The notes: generated by a model from the letters alone, not told the origin. Shown: positions 16,959 to 25,928, numbered from the stretch's first letter. The stretch: DNA of 64,000 nt from Nostoc sp. NIES-4103 (GCF_002368335.1 NZ_AP018288.1:7067435-7131434); one strand, 5' to 3'. Made by a program: numbers and translations.

Positions 16959-18467
16959 TCACACTCCGCGAGGAGCGCGTCCGTAGAGTTTTGTTAGTGC
17001 TTTGAGGCGATCGCTTAATTCGTCTGTTATATTATGCGACTGATAGCGCCAGGCCCAGTTACCCTCAGCGATACTAGGAAAGTTCATTCTGGCCTCGGTT
17101 CCTAAACCCAAAATATCTTGTAAAGGGATAATCGCTTGATTAGCTATGGAACTTAAAGCCAGGCGAATTAAATCCCAGTGAATGCCATCAGGACTGATGG
17201 AACCCAAATAAAGCAATAAGTTATCCTTTTCGTAGCCATTAGATGTATTAAACCAGCCCACAGTTGTATCATTATCGTGGGTTCCAGTATAAACTACTGC
17301 ATTTCGCGGGTAATTAAACGGTAGAAACGGATTACCGGGATCGGAACCAAAGGCAAACTGCAAAACTTTCATACCAGGAAATTCATACTTGTCTCGCAGT
17401 GCTTCCACCTCTGGAGTAATTACTCCTAAGTCTTCTGCTAAAACGGGTAGCTTACCTAATTTTTGTTTAATCGTATCAAACAATTCTTCTCCAGGCGCTT
17501 TAATCCATTTTCCATTTATGGCAGTGGTTTCCCCTTGTTTGACAGCCCAAAAAGCTTCAAATCCCCGGAAGTGGTCAATACGAATAATATCGACATAATC
17601 CAGCATCGCCTCAAAGCGCTCTATCCACCATTTAAAATCTTGTTTTTGCAATTCTTCCCAGTTGTAAACTGGATTGCCCCACAGTTGACCAGTAGCGCTA
17701 AAGTAATCTGGTGGAACTCCCGCCATGAGTGCAGCTTCTCCCGTCTCCTCATCCAAGCAAAAGCTTTCAGGATGTGCCCAAACATCAGCACTATCATGAG
17801 CGACATAGATAGGAATATCGCCGATAATCTCAATACCGCGCATGTTGGCGTAGCTTTTCAGGTTTGACCACTGGCGGAAAAATTCATATTGAATGAATTT
17901 GTAATAAAAAATCTCTGCCGTGAGTTCTCGTTCAGCCCTAGCTAACGCTTCTAGTTCGCGCTTGGCGAGTTCTGGCTCCCAAGTATGCCAGCTAGCACCA
18001 TTTAGAGAATCTTTGAGCGCCATAAATAAGGCGTAATTATCCAGCCAATAAGCTTTACTCTCACAAAAACCTGCAAATTCTTTTTGCTGGATGGAAGATG
18101 CTTTAGTTTTAAAGTTTTCGCAAGCTTTTTTTAGTAGCCCAATTTTAATTGGTGCAGCCTGCTCAAAATCTACTTTGTCTACCTCAAATGCTGGCAAATT
18201 AGCAAAGTCTTCTTCTGTTAACAAACCTTCATCTAGTAGTTTTTCTGGGCTAATTAACAGGGGATTTCCTGCCATTGCTGAGTAGGACATATACGGAGAA
18301 TTGCCGTATCCAGTGGGGCCTAGAGGTAAAACTTGCCAATATTGTTGATAGCTCTTTTCGAGAAAATCAATAAATTTATAGGCTTCTAGACCTAAATCTC
18401 CAATGCCAAATCGACTGGGAAAAGAGGTAGGATGCAGCAAAACGCCGCTGGATCTGGGAAAAGGCAT
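16959..18467 (-). CDS. malQ: 4-alpha-glucanotransferase
   Basis: GH77 disproportionating enzyme (amylomaltase) that transfers alpha-1,4-glucan segments during glycogen metabolism. 502 residues, normal for bacterial MalQ. Conserved segments include PRSSGVLLHPTSFPSRFGIG at the start, IIGDIPIYVAHDSADVWAHP, DIIRIDHFRGFEAFWAV (catalytic Asp), LPVLAEDLGVITPEV (acid/base Glu region) and YTGTHDNDTTVGWF. The start is the ATG at 18465-18467. The upstream 18468-18600 region carries another dispersed repeat (GCGTAGACACGAAGTGGCTT). Confidence 0.96.
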   Translation of the reverse strand: MPFPRSSGVLLHPTSFPSRFGIGDLGLEAYKFIDFLEKSYQQYWQVLPLGPTGYGNSPYMSYSAMAGNPLLISPEKLLDEGLLTEEDFANLPAFEVDKVDFEQAAPIKIGLLKKACENFKTKASSIQQKEFAGFCESKAYWLDNYALFMALKDSLNGASWHTWEPELAKRELEALARAERELTAEIFYYKFIQYEFFRQWSNLKSYANMRGIEIIGDIPIYVAHDSADVWAHPESFCLDEETGEAALMAGVPPDYFSATGQLWGNPVYNWEELQKQDFKWWIERFEAMLDYVDIIRIDHFRGFEAFWAVKQGETTAINGKWIKAPGEELFDTIKQKLGKLPVLAEDLGVITPEVEALRDKYEFPGMKVLQFAFGSDPGNPFLPFNYPRNAVVYTGTHDNDTTVGWFNTSNGYEKDNLLLYLGSISPDGIHWDLIRLALSSIANQAIIPLQDILGLGTEARMNFPSIAEGNWAWRYQSHNITDELSDRLKALTKLYGRAPRGV

Positions 18468-18600
18468 ATTTATGTTGAATTGTAGGAGGAATCGATTGTC
18501 TTAACGACACGCAGTAGCGTAGACACGAAGTGGCTTTTCGTAGACATCGCATCGAATTTATCACGGAACAGTAGCTGTAAGCTAAATCTAGTAAACTCAT

Positions 18601-18704
18601 GTAATTGTTGGTTGTCAGTTTTTAGTTGTCAGTTGTTAGTTGTGCTAATTATGCTATTTACTACTGACCACTGACCACTGACCATTGACCATTGACCAAT
18701 AACC
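18601..18704. repeat. STRR leader of the NUDIX gene
   Basis: GTTGTCAGTT-type units at 18608-18640 and ACTGACC/ATTGACC heptamers at 18662-18700, ending four bases before the NUDIX start codon. The untranslated leader is therefore repeat DNA with no Shine-Dalgarno. Confidence 0.8.
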
Positions 18705-19142
18705 ATGAGTTACCGAAATCCTGCACCGACGGTTGATATCATCATTGAGTTAGTGGATCGACCACATCGACCAATAGTGTTAATTGAGAGGTATAATCCA
18801 CCTCTGGGTTGGGCAATTCCCGGTGGATTTGTTGATTATGGAGAACCAGTAGAAGTCGCAGCACGCCGGGAAGCTGAGGAAGAAACGGGTTTAGAGGTGG
18901 AGTTAATTGAACAGTTGTTGGTATATTCTGATCCCTGTCGTGACCCGCGTCAGCATACCATTAGTATTGTATTCTTGGCTACGGCTACGGGTGAACCAAA
19001 GGCAGGGGATGATGCCAAGGGTGTAGGTATTTTTGAGTCTTGGCAGGTGCCTGGTAATTTATGTTTTGACCACGATCGCATTCTGCAAGATTATTGGCGA
19101 TATCGGTATTATGGGATACGTCCGAGGTTGGGTTGGGAGTAA
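18705..19142 (+). CDS. NUDIX hydrolase
   Basis: 145-residue NUDIX-superfamily phosphohydrolase that would cleave a nucleoside diphosphate linked to another moiety. The Nudix box reads GGFVDYGEPVEVAARREAEE followed by ETGLEV, matching GX5EX7REUXEEXGU with all catalytic glutamates present. The substrate cannot be read from the sequence; ADP-ribose or a related dinucleotide is plausible. The start is the ATG at 18705 (MSYRNPAPTVDI), right after an STRR. Confidence 0.92.
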   Translation: MSYRNPAPTVDIIIELVDRPHRPIVLIERYNPPLGWAIPGGFVDYGEPVEVAARREAEEETGLEVELIEQLLVYSDPCRDPRQHTISIVFLATATGEPKAGDDAKGVGIFESWQVPGNLCFDHDRILQDYWRYRYYGIRPRLGWE

Positions 19143-19246
19143 CGAACCGCCAAGACGCAGAGGACGCAGAGAGAAGAGATGAAGAGAATATCTGTGGCAC
19201 AGTGTTTTTGTGATTATACTGGGTCAATGGTATTTAATGGTGCATT

Positions 19247-20617
19247 ATGGATGCTGAGGAACTTTTGAAGAAGTACGCCGCCGAAGAAAGAAATTTTCAA
19301 AGCAAGAATCTTAGAGCAGTAAATCTCAAAGCAGCAAATCTTACTGGTATAGATTTAAGACATTCAGATTTAACGGGAGCAGAGTTGAATGATGCCAATC
19401 TAAGTAAGGCATTACTTCAATATACAAATCTCACTAGGGCATCTCTGATAGGGGCAAATTTAAACGGGCTACAGAATAGCTCTGATTTAAATCTAACTTG
19501 GGCAGACGTGAATAGCGCTGACTTTAGTAAAGCAAACATACCTAACGCCAACTTTAGTAATGCCGACTTACATAATGCTAATTTGAGTGGAGCAAACTTA
19601 AGTAGCGCCAACTTCAGTAATGCCGACTTACATAATGCTAATTTGAGTGGAGCAAACTTAAGTAGCGCTAATCTGATTAAAGCTAACCTTGAGAATATCG
19701 ATCTAAGTGGGGCTGAATTAACCTCTGCAAATCTAACTCAAACCTCTTTGAGTGGAGGAAACTTTGTTAGAGCCAACTTAAAGAGTGCTAATTTAAGTAG
19801 ATCTGATTTGGTTGGATGTGATTTGAGCCAAGCAGATTTATCTGGAGTGATACTCCAAGATGCCAATTGCCAGCTAGCTCAAATGCATCGTGTAAATCTA
19901 TCTAACAATAATTTATCAAACATCAATCTGGCTGATGCTGATCTGTGTGCAGCGAACCTGACAGGCGTGAATTTGAAAAAAGCTTGTTTACAAAAAGCAA
20001 ATTTAGAGAAAGCGGATCTCCAACAAGCAAATTTAATGGAGGCAAATCTAAACGGGGCAAATCTGAGGAAGGCAGATTTAACTGGAGCAAATATCTATGG
20101 AGCAAGCTTTGAGGATGCAGACCTAACTGGTGCGATAATGCCAGATGGAGAACTGTACAAACCGATCGCTTCTGAAAGAGAAATCGGTAAGCAGTCAGCA
20201 TCTTTGGAGAAAGTAATATCTATGACTCGTCAAGTTATTCGTACTGACAAAGCACCGGCTCCAGTGGGGCCATATAATCAAGCGATCGCGGCTTCTGGTC
20301 AATTATTATTCGTGGCTGGACAAATTCCCATTGATCCCCGACTCGGTGATGTCCTTTACACTGATGATGTAGCAAAACAAACTGAGCAAGTGTTAGCTCA
20401 TATAGAAGCTATCCTGACAGCAGCTGGCGCAACGTTTGAAAATGTGGTCAAAACCACTGTATTTCTAGCAGATATGAATGATTTCGCCGCCATGAATGCG
20501 GTTTATGCTAAATATTTTCCTGAAGCTACAGCCCCAGCGCGTGCATGTGTCCAAGTATCACGCTTACCAAAAGACGTATTAGTAGAAATTGATTGCATAG
20601 CAGTAATTAACAACTAA
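19247..20617 (+). CDS. Pentapeptide-repeat protein fused to a RidA domain
   Basis: One uninterrupted 456-residue frame with two modules. Residues about 15-300 are pentapeptide repeats (A(D/N)LXX, e.g. ANLSGANLSSANF), which fold as a right-handed quadrilateral beta-helix. Residues about 326-456 are a complete RidA (YjgF) imine deaminase, from VIRTDKAPAPVGPYNQAIAA to ARACVQVSRLPKDVLVEIDC, including the conserved Arg that binds the imine carboxylate. RidA removes reactive 2-aminoacrylate-type imines. RidA is normally a free trimer of about 130 residues, so the fusion is odd. An internal ATG (20222) could still give free RidA. A 60-bp duplication in the repeats suggests recent growth. Confidence 0.88.
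   Translation: MDAEELLKKYAAEERNFQSKNLRAVNLKAANLTGIDLRHSDLTGAELNDANLSKALLQYTNLTRASLIGANLNGLQNSSDLNLTWADVNSADFSKANIPNANFSNADLHNANLSGANLSSANFSNADLHNANLSGANLSSANLIKANLENIDLSGAELTSANLTQTSLSGGNFVRANLKSANLSRSDLVGCDLSQADLSGVILQDANCQLAQMHRVNLSNNNLSNINLADADLCAANLTGVNLKKACLQKANLEKADLQQANLMEANLNGANLRKADLTGANIYGASFEDADLTGAIMPDGELYKPIASEREIGKQSASLEKVISMTRQVIRTDKAPAPVGPYNQAIAASGQLLFVAGQIPIDPRLGDVLYTDDVAKQTEQVLAHIEAILTAAGATFENVVKTTVFLADMNDFAAMNAVYAKYFPEATAPARACVQVSRLPKDVLVEIDCIAVINN
19547..19670 (+). repeat. 60-bp tandem duplication in the pentapeptide repeats
   Basis: The 60-bp unit from 19561 is repeated from 19621, identical for at least 48 bases and diverging only at the edges. It encodes four pentapeptides (20 residues). 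The near-identity means a recent in-frame duplication. Confidence 0.9.
20222..20617 (+). other. RidA module with possible internal translation start
   Basis: The ATG at 20222-20224 begins MTRQVIRTDKAPAPVGPYNQ, the usual N-terminus of free-standing cyanobacterial RidA, and would give about 131 residues. A weak GGAGA lies some 11 bases upstream. Either the upstream pentapeptide gene lost its stop codon and fused to ridA, or both the long and short proteins are made. The sequence cannot decide this. Confidence 0.5.
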
Positions 20618-20760
20618 AAAAAAACTCATGGCGTTGCCAAATAAAAGTATGAAACAAACCTCCTGCAAAAGCCCAGATTCTCAACTCTTACTTTGCGTCT
20701 TTGCGCCTTTGCGTGAGATAAAAATCATATCTAAATTCAGCAACGCCAAACTTATTAACC

Positions 20761-21351
20761 TTAAATTACTTGTTTACTAGCTAGCCTTTCATAATGTTCT
20801 TTATCTCTATATTTGATAACTCTATAAGGTTGACCCCCAACAATTGCTAACGGCTCAACATTAGTTGTGACAACTGTTCCGGCTGCAATAATTGCTCCGT
20901 CTCCAATCACAACACCCGGAATAATTAACACATTTGACCCAATCCAAACATTGCAACCAATGGTAACGGGTTTATGAATATAAACATTATGTTCATAGGG
21001 TAGAGCATTACTTTGATAATCATGATTTGCCGAGAGAATCACAACGTTATGGCCAATTGTTGTATTGTCGCCAATTGTGATCCCACCTCGACCATCTAAT
21101 AAAACATTTGGGCCGATGTAGACTTTATTGCCAAGAGAAACATTTTGAGGATGATCAATCCGAAGATCTTGTTTAAACCGGACACGCGAGCCGACAAATT
21201 TTAATTTTTGTTTCAATTCTTGATGCTTGTATTCCCTAATTTTGCCTTGCAAATATTCATCCCACCTGACGATATAAGGAATTAGGGATACTAATATTTG
21301 CTCTAATTTATTAGTAATTTTATTCTTGATTTTTTGCATAGGTTTCCTCAA
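20761..21351 (-). CDS. Hexapeptide-repeat O-acyltransferase (LbH family)
   Basis: 196-residue protein with a left-handed beta-helix made of hexapeptide repeats: VSLGNKVYIGPNVLLDGRGG, ITIGDNTTIGHNVVILSANH, then VTIGCNVWIGSNVLIIPGVV. This is the maltose/galactoside/serine acetyltransferase-like class, with the catalytic His in SANHDY. Acceptor sugar unknown; exopolysaccharide or LPS modification is plausible. The basic, amphipathic N-terminus (residues 1-40) may associate with membrane. It ends next to an IS200/IS605 element. No partner glycosyltransferase is adjacent. Confidence 0.82.
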   Translation of the reverse strand: MRKPMQKIKNKITNKLEQILVSLIPYIVRWDEYLQGKIREYKHQELKQKLKFVGSRVRFKQDLRIDHPQNVSLGNKVYIGPNVLLDGRGGITIGDNTTIGHNVVILSANHDYQSNALPYEHNVYIHKPVTIGCNVWIGSNVLIIPGVVIGDGAIIAAGTVVTTNVEPLAIVGGQPYRVIKYRDKEHYERLASKQVI

Positions 21352-21387
21352 AGATTATTATTTAGCTTGAACTGACAGAAGCCTCTT

Positions 21388-21409
21388 ACTTACCGCTATC
21401 GCGGTAAGT
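21388..21409. other. Left-end hairpin of the IS605-type element
   Basis: Perfect 9-bp stem ACTTACCGC / GCGGTAAGT with loop TATC, about 90 bp beyond the tnpA stop. It is probably the left-end palindrome bound by the TnpA dimer. Confidence 0.6.
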
Positions 21410-21499
21410 GATGAGATGAATGGCGTTTGTGTGTTGACGACAGTTCCCTGACCAATGCCGATAGGCGAGGGAAGGGAACATGGAGGAAACGAACAATTC

Positions 21500-21913
21500 T
21501 TAATCTTCTGGTTGTTGCTGATTTTCAATGTATTTTTTCAAAGTTGAAACGGTAACACCCCCACAACTAGCAATAAAATAAGAACCATTCCAAAAAACAT
21601 CTTTACTATAAAAAGTTTTTAAATGTTCAAAAAATTCTTGTCTCAATTTTCTAGAGGAAATAGACTTTAAGTTATTGACCAACTTACTAAGTTCTAGGTC
21701 AGGATGATATTGGAATAGAAGATGTATGTGATTATCTTCACCGTTGAACTCAACAAGCTTGCAATCCCACTTTACTAATAACTCTTCAAAGATAGTGTGC
21801 AAGCGTTCTAACATTGCTGTGTTAAACGCTCTACGCCTGTATTTTGTTGTTAAAACAAGGTGGACTTTCAGGTCACTAACAGACCTCCCTTTGGAAACAA
21901 AGTCATTTTTCAT
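21500..21913 (-). CDS. tnpA: IS200/IS605-family Y1 transposase TnpA
   Basis: 137-residue HUH single-strand DNA transposase. The metal-binding HUH motif is HIHLLF (His62, His64) and the catalytic tyrosine is Tyr128 in STLKKYIENQ, so both active-site parts are intact. TnpA cuts and joins single-stranded left and right ends during replication-linked peel-and-paste transposition. It starts at the ATG 21911-21913 and diverges from tnpB. Full length and no internal stop suggest a functional copy. Confidence 0.95.
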   Translation of the reverse strand: MKNDFVSKGRSVSDLKVHLVLTTKYRRRAFNTAMLERLHTIFEELLVKWDCKLVEFNGEDNHIHLLFQYHPDLELSKLVNNLKSISSRKLRQEFFEHLKTFYSKDVFWNGSYFIASCGGVTVSTLKKYIENQQQPED

Positions 21914-21939
21914 TGGATTGTAGACTTCAATAAAAATCA

Positions 21940-23214
21940 GTGTATACTAAAAACCTAGCACTGATTTACAAAGGTGGTGATAAACAGTTGAGGACAACGT
22001 ATCAGTACAGATTACGCCCGACAAAACAACAAGCGACAGAAATAGACAGATGGTTGTCTATGTTGTGCGCTCAATATAATTACTTGTTGGCTGATAGATT
22101 CAACTGGTATGAGCAAAATTGTTGTCCTATCAACGCTTGTCCTCTTGTTTGTCATTTACCAGAATTCAGAGATAACCCGGATTACTATTCTCAAAAAAAA
22201 ACTTTACCCGAACTCAAGAAAACCCATCCACATTACAGCGAGATTTACTCGCAAGTTTTACAGGATGTAGTCAGGCGAGTTCAGGTAACTTTTGATAGGT
22301 TTTTAAAGGGTGATAGTAACGGTAAACGCAGTGGCAAACCCAGGTTTAAACCTCGTGACCGTTATAGAACTTTTACTTATCCTCAAATGAAGGATGGATG
22401 TTTGCAGGGTAATTTAATTAATCTTCCGATGCTTGGCAAGATTAAGGTAATTCTGCATCGTCCTATTCCTGATGGTTTTAAGATTAAAACCGCATCTGTA
22501 ACTAAAAAAGCCGATGGGTATTACCTAACTCTTAGCCTAGAAGATGCCACAGTTCCAGCAATCAAGCCTGATTTTAACCCTGAATCGATAACAGGTATTG
22601 ATGTTGGACTAAAAGAGTTTTTGACAACTGCTGAGGGTGAGGTAGCTCCTATCCCCCAACATTACCGCAAATCTCAAAAACGTTTACGAGTCATTCAAAA
22701 ACGTGTGTCACGGCGCAAAAAAGGTAGTAAACGCAGGCTAAAAGCTGTTAAACAATTGGGTAGGCAGCACAAAAAAGTTGCTGACAAGCGCAAAGATTTT
22801 CATTTCAAAACCGCTAATAATTTGCTTAAAAAGTATGATGTTATAGCTGTTGAAGATTTGAATGTTAAAGGACTTTCACGCTCTAAGCTAGCAAAGTCTG
22901 TACTCGATGCCGGATGGTCAAGCTTTCTGTCAATCCTGACAAACAAAGCCGAAAATGCTGGTTTGTTGGTTATCCCAGTTAAAGCATCTGGCACTAGTCA
23001 AGATTGTTCTAGATGTGGGGCAAAAGTTCCTAAAAAACTGCATGAACGTTGGCACGATTGCCCCAATTGCGGGTGTAGTCTTCACCGTGACCACAATGCA
23101 GCAATAAATATCAAAAATAGAGCGGTAGGGCATTCCGTTCTTAAAGCCAAGAGCCTCCTAAGCAATAGCCGGATTGTCTTGGAAGCCTACACTTACCACG
23201 AACTGGAAGTGTAG
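21940..23214 (+). CDS. tnpB: TnpB RNA-guided nuclease of the IS605-type element
   Basis: OrfB/TnpB, the ancestor of Cas12, a RuvC-fold endonuclease guided by an omega-RNA from the element's right end. All three RuvC acidic residues are present (numbered from 21940): Asp221 in ITGIDVGLKEF, Glu305 in IAVEDLNVKGL and Asp384 in HRDHNAAINI. A four-cysteine zinc ribbon (CSRC and CPNC) lies just before the last motif. The start is either the GTG at 21940 (424 residues) or, more typically for the family N-terminus, the TTG at 21988 (408 residues, RTTYQYRLRPTKQQ). Its stop lies inside the right-end hairpin. The copy appears intact. Confidence 0.94.
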   Translation: MYTKNLALIYKGGDKQLRTTYQYRLRPTKQQATEIDRWLSMLCAQYNYLLADRFNWYEQNCCPINACPLVCHLPEFRDNPDYYSQKKTLPELKKTHPHYSEIYSQVLQDVVRRVQVTFDRFLKGDSNGKRSGKPRFKPRDRYRTFTYPQMKDGCLQGNLINLPMLGKIKVILHRPIPDGFKIKTASVTKKADGYYLTLSLEDATVPAIKPDFNPESITGIDVGLKEFLTTAEGEVAPIPQHYRKSQKRLRVIQKRVSRRKKGSKRRLKAVKQLGRQHKKVADKRKDFHFKTANNLLKKYDVIAVEDLNVKGLSRSKLAKSVLDAGWSSFLSILTNKAENAGLLVIPVKASGTSQDCSRCGAKVPKKLHERWHDCPNCGCSLHRDHNAAINIKNRAVGHSVLKAKSLLSNSRIVLEAYTYHELEV

Positions 23215-23215
23215 G
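23186..23215 (+). other. Right-end hairpin and probable 3' part of the TnpB omega-RNA
   Basis: Stem CCTACACTT / AAGTGTAGG (23186-23194 with 23207-23215) extended by CCA/TGG across one bulged A, loop CGAAC. It contains the tnpB stop codon. In the family, the right-end hairpin is both the TnpA site and part of the omega-RNA scaffold, with the guide encoded just outside the element. Confidence 0.6.
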
Positions 23216-23490
23216 AGTATGTCACTATTTGATTTGAGCCTCTTACTAAGGCAACTACGCGAAGCGCAAAATATATAGCTAGGGACTAGGGACTGGGGAC
23301 TGGTGACTGGGTGAAAAGTCTTTTTGTGTCTAGGTTTTATTATCTGTTGATGTCCTAACACTACTGGCGACTGCTATAAAAGAAACACTTTCTTCCCCTA
23401 CTCCCCACTCCCTGTGTTTCTTAAAAGGTTAGCGATCGCACCCCTAACTTTGGGAATACTGAAATTAAGGTTCGTAGAGATGTAATAAAA

Positions 23491-23964
23491 ATGGCAGAAA
23501 AACAAATCAGTGCTAGCCTTACCCCAGCAAATCGGCAAGCAGTAATGGATGCGATCGCTACTATAAAAGATAAATTACCGTTTTTAGTTGATTTAACAAC
23601 AGAAGAGCGTAGAACTTTACCCAAAATGGGTGACAAGAGTCGAGCATTTGTCAGCAAAGCCTTGGAGGTAGCAACGCAAAACCCTGACTTTTTACCCCGG
23701 TCGTTTGATGTGGACGAAATGCGACGGGATATTGAGCTATTTGAGGCTTTGTATCCTGTGTTGCTATCTCTAACGCAACTGCAAGAACTAGTAGATGATA
23801 CCTATCTAGCAGTAGGTAGTGAAGCATTTGCAGCAGGGTTAATGGTTTACAATTATGCCAAAGCCAGCGGTAAAGGCACTGGTTTAGAATCTATGGTTGA
23901 TGACATGGGGCGTCGGTTTGCTCGTAAACCTAGAAAAGCACAACCGCAAGCATCGAAAGCGTAG
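23491..23964 (+). CDS. Conserved hypothetical protein
   Basis: 157-residue soluble, helical protein with no signal peptide or membrane segment. It begins MAEKQISASLTPANRQAV and ends in a basic tail (RRFARKPRKAQPQ). I do not recognise a named domain, although similar helical proteins occur in cyanobacteria and other phyla. Codon use and HIP1 content look native. It stands alone between an IS605-type element and a minisatellite. Confidence 0.75.
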   Translation: MAEKQISASLTPANRQAVMDAIATIKDKLPFLVDLTTEERRTLPKMGDKSRAFVSKALEVATQNPDFLPRSFDVDEMRRDIELFEALYPVLLSLTQLQELVDDTYLAVGSEAFAAGLMVYNYAKASGKGTGLESMVDDMGRRFARKPRKAQPQASKA

Positions 23965-24058
23965 AAAAATTTTGCACAACTGTAGAAGTTAAAATCTTGA
24001 GCTTCTGAGTTTGGATGTTTAAGTGTAAAACTTGACGTTCCGAGTTCAGAAGCTATAA

Positions 24059-24289
24059 ATTTTGGAGTTTTAAGCTCAGAGTTCCCAGTTCTATGCTCGA
24101 CGTTCCAAGTTCTGAGCTAGTCGTTCCGAGTTCTGAGCTAGTCGTTCCGATTTCTATGCTCGGCGTTCCGAGTTCTATGCTCGGAGTTTCGAGTTCTATG
24201 CTCGGCGTTCCGAGTTCTGAGCTAGTCGTTCCGAGTTCTATGCTCGGCGTTCCGAGTTCTATGCTCGGCGTTCCGAGTTCTGAGGCAAA
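24059..24289. repeat. 21-bp minisatellite, about 10-11 copies
   Basis: Tandem 21-bp units, consensus CGTTCCGAGTTCTATGCTCG (plus G), with a second version ending CTGAGCTAGT. Clear copies start at 24080, 24101, 24122, 24143, 24164, 24185, 24206, 24227, 24248 and 24269; decayed ones precede them. Because 21 is divisible by three, both strands have open frames (VPSSMLG or ELGTPSI heptapeptides), which I regard as repeat artefacts. The wider gap 23965-24413 has nothing else recognisable. Confidence 0.9.
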
Positions 24290-24413
24290 TACTTCTAAAA
24301 TCAAGGTTATACGCGAAAAAATACTTAAAATTAATTAGAATAATTTCCGAAACACAGCGTGCGTAGTTAGTAGCTATTCTGTAAGCATTAGCACTTCAAG
24401 ATTAAACTTTGTA

Positions 24414-24803
24414 ATGAACCCACAAAACAAACCCAAAAGTTTACAAGATATTCTGAAGCAGCGCCAGCAATCCGGTTTTGTGGGTCGTGAAGATCAAATA
24501 AATCAATTCCGCCAAAATTTAGAATTGCCTTTAGAGGACGATCGCCGTCGTTTTTTGTTTAATATTTGGGGTCAAGGTGGAGTTGGTAAAAGTACGCTGT
24601 TACGGCAATTTCGCAAAATTGCTGACGAAGCAAAAATTATCTCGGCTTACATCGATGAAGCTGAAAAAAGTGTACCTGAAGTCATGGGTCGTTTAGCTGA
24701 AGAGTTAGAACGGCAAGGTCATAAATTAACGCAGTTTACAGAACGCTACAAAGTCTACCGTCAAAAGCGCCAAGAATTAGAAACCGATCCCGATGTTCCT
24801 TAA
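24414..24803 (+). pseudogene. STAND NTPase fragment 1: P-loop part
   Basis: 129 residues ending at the first in-frame TAA. It contains GFVGREDQINQFRQNL, typical of the segment before a STAND/NACHT P-loop, and the full Walker A. If translated alone it would lack Walker B, so it could not be an active ATPase. Confidence 0.7.
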
Positions 24804-24845
24804 GGGTTTTCGGCTTTTGTCGGCAAAACTGTTGCCAAAACTGGT

Positions 24846-25928
24846 GTGCGTCTGGCGCGTCGAGTTCCCGTTGGTGGTGCTGTATTTGACTTTGTAGATG
24901 AGGATGCTTTGGCTACCCAAGCCGGGGAATGGGCATCATACGTTGCTAAGAAAGTAACAAATAAAGACGAGGTGCGCTTAGTTCAAGAACCTGAAGAAGT
25001 GCTGACCCCGCTATTTTTGCGAGATATTTTTAAAATTGCCGAGAAAACTGCTGTTGTTTTGTTTTTTGATACATACGAGCGCACGGGAGAATTTCTAGAT
25101 AACTGGCTACGAGAAATTTTAGAGGGTCGCTATGGTGAAGTATCTTTAAATATATTGATAACCATCGCCGGTCGCGATGAATTAGATAAAAATCATTGGG
25201 CACCTTACGAGGGATTAATGATTCGTTTCCCTTTAGAACCCTTTACAGAAGAAGAAGCCCAACAATATTTAACTCGCAAAGGCATTACTAACAATCAGCT
25301 TGTAGAAACGATTTTACGCCTTTCTGGAAATTTACCCCTGCTGGTAGGAATGCTAGCAGATGCTCATCCCAATGACCCCAACCAAGTATTTGAGCCTAGC
25401 AGTAATGCTGTAGAAAGATTTTTAAAATGGGTTGATGACCCCAAGCGGCGACAAGTGGCGCTTGATGCTGCCATTCCTCGGTGTTTGAATCGGGATGTGA
25501 TAGCCAAATTAAGAGGAGAACAAGAAGCAGATGAGCTATTTACTTGGCTAAAAGAAACATCCTTTGTTAACGAGCGTACTGACGGCTGGGCTTATCATGA
25601 TGTTGTAAAAACGCAAATGTTACGCCACAAGCGCCTTTCATCGCCGCAAGGCTGGGCTGAGATACATGGTAAGTTGGCAGAATATTATGACAGCCTGCGG
25701 AACGATCTGCAATTGGAGGAAGAGAAAAAACAACGCGATCCTAGCTGGCAAAGTCACACATTAAACGTTTTGTACCACAAGTTATATCAGTCACCGCAAA
25801 GGAGTTTATCTCTAGCTCTCCATGAATTTCTGGCTGCACTCAAAAACCAACGCAAATTTGCCCAACAGTGGGCACAAACAATGTTTCAGGCAGGTAAAGA
25901 TGTTGATTCTGCTGAAGTTCAGCGTTAG
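24846..25928 (+). pseudogene. STAND NTPase fragment 2: Walker B and winged-helix part
   Basis: Same reading frame as fragment 1; the frame is actually open from 24804 directly after the TAA. It carries VVLFFDTYERTGE (Walker B-like), LNILITIAGRDELDK (sensor 1-like) and SGNLPLLVGMLADAHP (GxP-type motif). It ends at the second in-frame stop, TAG 25926-25928. Confidence 0.7.

Larger units (their letters stand above)
21380..23250. mobile_element. IS200/IS605-family insertion sequence with divergent tnpA and tnpB
   Basis: A complete-looking element: tnpA (minus) and tnpB (plus) diverge from a 26-bp gap and each is followed by a hairpin (21388-21409 and 23186-23215), as expected for the subterminal imperfect palindromes that Y1 transposases recognise. 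The exact ends are not fixed. The 10-mer GCCTCTTACT occurs at both sides (21381-21390 and 23238-23247) and may mark the boundaries or be coincidence. These elements transpose as single strands and make no target duplication. Confidence 0.8.

Noticed and set aside
24053..24338. ORFs of 81-83 residues on both strands
   Set aside because: Products of a 21-bp tandem repeat whose unit length is divisible by three; no start signals.
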